The notes under the pieces were generated by a model. It was given only the letters and a program-made list of their open reading frames with translations. It was not told where the DNA came from and made no database searches. Positions 61,601 through 64,000 of a stretch of 64,000 bases of DNA are shown in pieces (positions within the stretch are counted from its first letter, which is position 1; each line of letters opens with the position of its first letter). A program made the position numbers and the translations under genes. The DNA lies in NCBI GenBank assembly GCA_002943765.1, contig PQWQ01000018.1, positions 310,001 through 374,000 on the forward strand. The letters run 5' to 3'. Origin of the DNA: Psoroptes ovis. Lineage: Eukaryota > Arthropoda > Arachnida > Sarcoptiformes > Psoroptidae.

Positions 61601-62280
61601 CATTTGAACATTCAGCTTCAACACGTAATTTACATGTAATCGGATCACAACAAGGATCTTTTTGGCTACATTCTTGAAATGAACCACAATCACATTCTTC
61701 TTCATCTTCAATAATACCATTACCACATGAACGAAAATCTTCTAATTGATTTGGTTTATTAAATAAACAAATACCATGTCCAATTTGTAAGGCATTATTA
61801 TAATCATCCAATGAACATTTACTAAAATGATATGGTTGTATTCGTTCATCGTTTAAAATATTTTTGGCCATTATACATCCCCACCAATCTTGACATTTAC
61901 ATGTTCCTAATTAATATATTGAATATAATCATAATTGTAATCATTTAATTTAAGAAAAATTTCAAATTAATTATTCAAACTCAATCAATTATGTATCAAA
62001 TCTTTAACGATACGCACCAATCGATGAATGATCAATGACGTTATTGATGGCGCCAACACCAACACCACCACTACCAGCAGCAGTAGCAGTGGATAATGAA
62101 TCTTTCATCGTATCTTCATCATGTCCCATACCGATATTATGTCCAATCATATGTGTAACTGATGATGCAGTCAAATGTGGTTCATAAATGTTAGCATCTT
62201 GACTAACGCCAACAGCTTTAGCCGTACAAATACTGTCTGGTACGGCCATACCAACTTCACCAGAGCGGAATGGTCGGCCA
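35914..62280 (-). CDS. ADAM11/22/23: ADAM11/22/23-family transmembrane disintegrin pseudoprotease (partial, ten exons)
   Basis: Ten exons join without a phase conflict: 62280-62018, 61906-61578, 58512-58432, 58298-58075, 56514-55883, 55799-55697, 48509-46930, 37847-37208, 37133-36524, 36378-35914. The visible product is about 1,640 residues: end of the metalloprotease domain, disintegrin, Cys-rich, one EGF repeat, one membrane span and a tail of about 1,100 residues. Disintegrin and Cys-rich segments (CKLRVEAECSNGACC, KPNQLEDFRSCGNG, LIQDGTKCSDNKIC) place it in the ADAM11/22/23 group. The zinc motif reads HMIGHNIGMGHD, so Met replaces the catalytic Glu and it should be inactive, as in vertebrate ADAM11/22/23, which act in neuronal adhesion and synapse organisation. 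Signal peptide, prodomain and early protease exons lie beyond the right edge. Assignment of the last three exons rests on phase and style. Confidence 0.85.
36524..37133 (-). CDS. ADAM11/22/23: ADAM gene, tail exon 9
   Basis: Acceptor CTTAAAG before GACTAG; donor CCT followed by GTAAGC. The phase-2 entry completes an Arg codon. It encodes TRSDEYNQSTTYYTTLPP, a basic Gly/Ser/Arg/His segment (RRSHRHHCRNRRRCK), a strongly acidic Asp run and SASEEALP. Low complexity; no folded domain. Confidence 0.65.
37208..37847 (-). CDS. ADAM11/22/23: ADAM gene, tail exon 8
   Basis: Entered in phase 1 after AAAAG, left in phase 2 at TAG followed by GTAAGT. Phase fits the donor at 46930 across a 9-kb intron. 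Structured-looking pieces are INEQFQKSAVNDLSNLVEQ, IKIRNLAHLLQQLDEL and FDLDYYMGTNLQGF; the rest is Gly, Ser, Thr, Ala and Pro runs. I recall similar IRNL...LLRQLE-type segments in insect ADAM tails, but could not check this. Confidence 0.65.
38158..38503 (-). other. GC-richer island with overlapping open frames
   Basis: About 38265-38400 is much richer in G and C than the intron around it and is open in several frames on both strands. The longest is a 105-codon minus-strand frame with an ATG at 38475 (segment FGYSIGSPVGWKWIRELG). A plus-strand frame over the same bases contains FSGRFLPSSLIHFQPTGEP. No family was recognised in any frame, so it may be a transposon or gene relic. It lies inside the ADAM intron. 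Confidence 0.25.
39013..39107. promoter_or_regulatory. Cluster of GAATATTC palindromes
   Basis: GAATATTC occurs at 39023-39030, 39039-39046 and 39099-39106, with the palindrome GAGAATTTTCTC at 39071-39082 between them. GAAnnTTC units in inverted array resemble heat-shock elements, but there is no adjacent promoter and the array may simply be a decayed inverted repeat. Confidence 0.25.
39294..39326. repeat. Poly(A) run
   Basis: 33 consecutive A on the plus strand within the ADAM intron. No retrotransposon body was found beside it. Confidence 0.9.
42428..43426 (-). CDS. SLC25A3: Mitochondrial phosphate carrier
   Basis: An intronless coding region of 332 residues for the inner-membrane carrier that imports phosphate into the matrix for ATP synthesis. 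It has three carrier repeats with signatures PLDLIKCRIQ (about 55-64), SPFEACKVRMQ (152-162) and HPADTVVSKLN (253-263), and family-specific stretches THTMLTPLDL, RTSLYLAAS, FADIALSPFEA, QIPYTMMKFSCFERT, VVPKPR and IIMIGTLTATQWFIYD. The human family reads TALQ where this has TATQ. Length matches the mature carrier; no clear targeting presequence precedes it. The bases before the ATG (T-rich, then AACAAAAG) could be a 3' splice site, so a leader exon is possible. It lies on the same strand inside a 9-kb intron of the ADAM gene, and with no introns of its own it may be a retrocopy. Minus-strand AATAAA lies 11 bases after the stop (42417-42412). Confidence 0.95.
   Translation of the reverse strand: MNFLRSAYCLVDNDDNIKQLAVNNGQIKFGSSQYYILCAIGGALSCGLTHTMLTPLDLIKCRIQVNPSYYRNISTGFLLSYQYEGGLRGLTRGWLPTAIGYSLQGLGKFGFYELFKNVYSNILGPNYSYEYRTSLYLAASATAELFADIALSPFEACKVRMQTIPDSSGKFRTIAKTIYREEGINGFYKGLQPLWFRQIPYTMMKFSCFERTIELLYRYVVPKPRDQCNKQEQLMITFISGYIAGIFCAVVSHPADTVVSKLNQTNSESSWIDVLKQLGPINVWKGLIPRIIMIGTLTATQWFIYDGFKVWLSIPRPPPPSSIPPMSSALKN
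43427..46929. other. Intron sequence of the ADAM gene, right of the carrier
   Basis: It includes the presumed promoter and leader of the phosphate carrier just right of 43426. Otherwise AT-rich with GAT/CAT repeats near 45090-45210 and 45985-46040. Open frames at 44974-45204, 45205-45569 and 45673-45954 have no motif or splice context. Confidence 0.5.
46930..48509 (-). CDS. ADAM11/22/23: ADAM gene, long cytoplasmic exon 7
   Basis: The acceptor GTCAAACAG brings one base that completes the Arg begun in the membrane exon (CYR-RRSLMPGKSERQM). The donor GCTG followed by GTAAGT ends the exon in phase 1. About 526 residues, mostly Gln, His, Ser and Thr runs from CAN microsatellites. Non-repeat segments likely to be conserved are MPGKSERQMLKKQMQ, PRIIKFGSMPSYREDKMMEM, TEVERTLKNLNGYHEDILEA and LTENLKKTLFESDYG. 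The first basic residues match a stop-transfer sequence. A membrane-proximal scaffold role is inference. The open frame continues past the donor to 46808, but the GTAAGT donor is taken as the end. Confidence 0.8.
52464..52550. repeat. CATY tetranucleotide array
   Basis: Degenerate tandem CATT/CATC/CATA units with CCGT and CTGT interruptions over nearly 90 bases. The overlapping open frame 52405-52605 (Ile-His-Pro repeats) is a product of the array, not a gene. Confidence 0.85.
53552..53631. mobile_element. Short foldback element, copy 7
   Basis: 5' AGGTTGTCTGAAAAATTC with TTGCCGATTTTCAAATG; 3' GCGCAAGTATTTTCCGGACA then ATCCTC, so the CCTC/GAGG outer bases are preserved at the 3' end. Within an ADAM intron. 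Confidence 0.7.
54133..54206. mobile_element. Degraded foldback element, copy 8
   Basis: The 3' arm TGAAAATCCGAAAGAATTTT then ACGGACAG is recognisable. The 5' arm (AGTTCGGAAAAATCAG) is diverged. Length agrees with the family. Confidence 0.4.
55580..55607. repeat. Poly(T) run
   Basis: 28 consecutive T in an ADAM intron, left of the membrane-span exon. No flanking element was identified. Confidence 0.9.
55697..55799 (-). CDS. ADAM11/22/23: ADAM gene, transmembrane exon 6
   Basis: A 103-base exon too short and too open-ended to appear as a stand-alone frame. The acceptor CCAAACAG (phase 1) and donor TATCG followed by GTAAGT (phase 2) are both consensus. It encodes SKNSSLSAAQ and then the hydrophobic span ALILVSIVGGVFIFFALMAM followed by CYR, the single membrane anchor of the protein. 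Confidence 0.85.
55883..56514 (-). CDS. ADAM11/22/23: ADAM gene, cysteine-rich/EGF exon 5
   Basis: The acceptor AACTAG supplies one base completing Glu from the previous exon; the donor TATG followed by GTAATT leaves in phase 1. It encodes the end of the Cys-rich domain (NLMCGSLQCQFGN, LIQDGTKCSDNKICLNQTC) and an EGF repeat (GEICSNHGQC, NTCICDIGYVGLDC). An Asn-rich spacer with short repeats separates these, and a Ser/Thr/Asn-rich stalk follows. This order matches ADAM11/22/23 ectodomains. Confidence 0.88.
58075..58298 (-). CDS. ADAM11/22/23: ADAM gene, cysteine-rich exon 4
   Basis: Acceptor ATCATCATCAG, donor GAAGA followed by GTAAGT (phase 2). It encodes CPPDVYKKNGQTC, GFCYNGECPQLDRQC, IIWGENSRSSESICY and TIRGNCGMD, the conserved ADAM Cys-rich pattern. 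Confidence 0.88.
58432..58512 (-). CDS. ADAM11/22/23: ADAM gene, disintegrin-loop exon 3
   Basis: A 27-codon exon between TCCCGCAG and a GTATGT donor, phase 0 at both ends. It encodes the disintegrin loop CRMAVDECDLPERCDG. There is no RGD in the loop; the usual xDEC form is present. Confidence 0.85.
59813..59886. mobile_element. Short foldback element, copy 9
   Basis: 5' ATTGTCCGAAAAGTTTATTC and 3' GCAAAAACTTTTCGGACAAA form a near-perfect terminal inverted repeat; the inner GCTGAAAATGGGC matches other copies. Within an ADAM intron. Confidence 0.8.
60989..61014. repeat. Poly(T) run
   Basis: 26 consecutive T in an ADAM intron. No flanking element was identified. Confidence 0.9.
61578..61906 (-). 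CDS. ADAM11/22/23: ADAM gene, protease-end/disintegrin exon 2
   Basis: Acceptor TTAATTAG (phase 1), donor TGTAAG followed by GTAATT (phase 0). It encodes CKCQDWWGCIMAKNI, FSKCSLDDYNNALQIGHG and KPNQLEDFRSCGNG, then the disintegrin start EEECDCGSFQECSQKDPCC and CKLRVEAECSNGACC. A high-confidence ADAM domain junction. Confidence 0.9.
62018..62280 (-). CDS. ADAM11/22/23: ADAM gene, zinc-motif exon 1 (first in window)
   Basis: Acceptor AAAAATAG (phase 2 entry), donor ATTG followed by GTGCGT (phase 1). It encodes GRPFRSGEVGMAVPDSICTA, YEPHLTASSVTHMIGHNIGM and GHDE. The consensus HExxHxxGxxHD is present except that Glu is Met. After the motif, where active family members continue directly into a CxCxDW region, about 25 residues rich in Ser/Thr/Gly/Ala/Val intervene. 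Confidence 0.9.
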
Positions 62281-62684
62281 CTATTTTTTCAATTTTTATC
62301 ATCAAAATAAAACAAATAAAATAAAAAAAACGGTAAATGATTATGTTTTTGCTGATCAACAACAAACGAAAGAATCGAAATAATCAGAATTCAATAATCA
62401 GAATCGTATCATAACATGGAGACACAATCAATATAATATGAACGATAAACAAATACAATATTGACAATAATATTTATGCTTAGTTGATTTTCATCGAGGG
62501 AAAAAGAAGACAAATGAACAAATGAGCAAAAAAAAATAAGGGAAATTCACTAAAAAAAAAAAAAATGTCCTAAGAACGAGAATTCACCACCACCCTTACC
62601 ACCAGCAAACACCCACTCATCGTTGTCATAGACAAATGTTTACTGGAAAAGTGAACAAATCAAATTGCAAATTTTATGTTTGGT

Positions 62685-62774
62685 GAGGTTGTCCGAAAAA
62701 TTTGTTCGGTAGAAAACCTATGAAATTACATTAGAAATACTGATAGAAAATCGACAAAACTTTTCGGACAACGC
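62685..62774. mobile_element. Short foldback element, copy 10
   Basis: 5' GAGGTTGTCCGAAAAATTTG and 3' GACAAAACTTTTCGGACAAC. The core is slightly longer than in other copies (about 90 bp in all). Confidence 0.75.
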
Positions 62775-63628
62775 GAATATAAATAAACCAAATAGAAATC
62801 AAACGAAATGAATCTGATTTTGTTTCCGTTTTCATTTGAATTTTGTTTGAAAACTTAATGAGAAAATCTATTGAACTGTTAACAAAACGATTCAATATTA
62901 TGACGTTTTATTTTCATTTTATTTAATTCCAATTTTTTTTTCACTTTTCTAAATGAAAATGTTTTGATTATTTGCATAAATTTACAGTGATTCTAAAACA
63001 TTTTGATTGTTTCATTATTAACTGCGTCACTTTTTTTATCATTATCATTTCATTCTCACTGCGCAAAATATTGATCAACGTTTTGCACCCGAAAACGGCT
63101 ACAAATCTCTGCGAATCGCAAGTCAACGATGATTGCGTTGACTGCGTTGCGGCACGGTCAATCGCAGGAATTAAGTTTTCAGGATGGTTGAGAAGCACTT
63201 GGCATATTGTTGATCTTACGTAATTTTATGCGTATTTATTGCTCACAGTTTATTTATTTATTTTTGTACCATTTTACTTGTAAAATAAATGTTATATAAA
63301 TACACAAGTATAATCATGATAATGTTTAATATTTGTTTGATGATAAGAAAGTTATGAAGAAAGAAAATATAACAAGAAAACGCTTATTATACATTGAATG
63401 TATATTGAATAAATTAGAAATAAATAAATAAATATCCAGAAAAAAAAATTCCCAAAAATAGTTTGGTCCAAAGTTTTACTTTTTTTTATTCAAGGGGCCA
63501 GAATTCATTTGATTCTAAATGAATTTAATTTTTCTTTGCTTATCGTATACGGTCTATGGACAATCAAAAATATCGCCACTTGAAGGCTATGGAATCGCTT
63601 TTGATTAGAATCGAAATCACATTAGATG

Positions 63629-63645
63629 CCCGTGCTAGGCACGGG
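63629..63645. other. Perfect GC-rich hairpin
   Basis: CCCGTGC, loop TAG, GCACGGG: a 7-bp stem in a GC-rich patch (63625-63690) unlike its surroundings. Unassigned; possibly a structured RNA or transposon relic. Confidence 0.55.
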
Positions 63646-64000
63646 ATTGGCAAGATGTAAGCCGCCGAGACATTGACTAAAATTGTCGGTCTTTACCGAT
63701 TCGCTGAATTCTTATTTGGTAAAGAATTAAATTACTTTCATTTCATTTTTTTCTTCTTTCTGATCAAAATAACCGAATGAATCAAATGGATGATGAATTC
63801 ATTTAATTCTCTCGTTCATTTCTCTCGCTCTAGCTCTTTGTTTATATTAATGAAAATTGAAAATGATTGAAATAAATAAATAAATAAACGAATGAATGAA
63901 TGAATGAATGAATTGAATGAACGAACGAATTGAATGAATTGAACCGGAATTAAATGAAAAAAAAAAAAATTTGTTGGGTGGAAAAAATTAAGCCAATGAC

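Larger units (their letters stand above)
62281..64000. other. Right-edge intron of the ADAM gene, no exon recognised
   Basis: It holds one foldback element (62685-62774), a GC-richer patch with short open frames on both strands (about 63064-63223), a GC-rich hairpin (63629-63645) and GAAT repeats near 63890. The next upstream ADAM exon was not found here. Confidence 0.5.

Overview
This is a eukaryotic window: AT-rich, intron-containing DNA full of (CAN)n, (GAT)n and (CAA)n microsatellites, with genes that encode long Gln/Asn/Ser/Thr/Asp runs and prefer A/T at third codon positions. Homology and architecture point to an arthropod. The composition and short 3' UTRs suit an astigmatid mite of the house-dust-mite type, but that placement is inference from style and not from a diagnostic marker.

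Layout, left to right. (1) 1-5334, minus strand: a large open exon (468 stop-free codons) of a proline/glutamine-rich protein with an EVH1-type proline motif runs off the left edge. Next come a two-exon RING-H2 protein with an Arkadia-like RING (4175-4880) and a possible first coding exon (5236-5334) whose phase fits the edge exon, which would place the RING gene inside that intron. (2) 5335-27040: about 21 kb with no convincing gene, holding simple repeats, hairpins, weak coding-like islands and several short inverted-repeat elements. (3) 27041-28075, plus strand: an intronless homeobox gene of the Gsx/ind (intermediate neuroblasts defective) class. (4) 28076-33929: mostly non-coding with a few GC-richer islands. 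(5) 33930-34457, plus strand: an orphan secreted or GPI-anchored cysteine-rich protein. (6) 35033-62280, minus strand: one very large gene for an ADAM11/22/23-family transmembrane disintegrin-metalloprotease-like protein. Ten exons join with fully compatible splice phases: the end of the protease domain, disintegrin, cysteine-rich, EGF, transmembrane segment and a low-complexity cytoplasmic tail of roughly 1,100 residues. The prodomain and early protease exons lie to the right of the window. An intronless mitochondrial phosphate carrier gene (SLC25A3 family, 42428-43426) sits on the same strand inside its 9-kb intron.

Most notable observations. A dispersed family of about 75-90 bp foldback elements with GAGGTTGTCCGAAAAGTTT-type inverted termini has at least eight clear and two degraded copies here. 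The ADAM zinc-binding motif has Met in place of the catalytic Glu, so it is a predicted pseudoprotease. The ADAM terminal exon is open in two frames over about 155 codons; the second frame continues for some 290 more codons and ends in a PDZ-ligand-like C-terminus. Several short GC-rich islands carry isolated open frames that could not be identified. No CRISPR array, operon, rRNA or convincing tRNA was seen.
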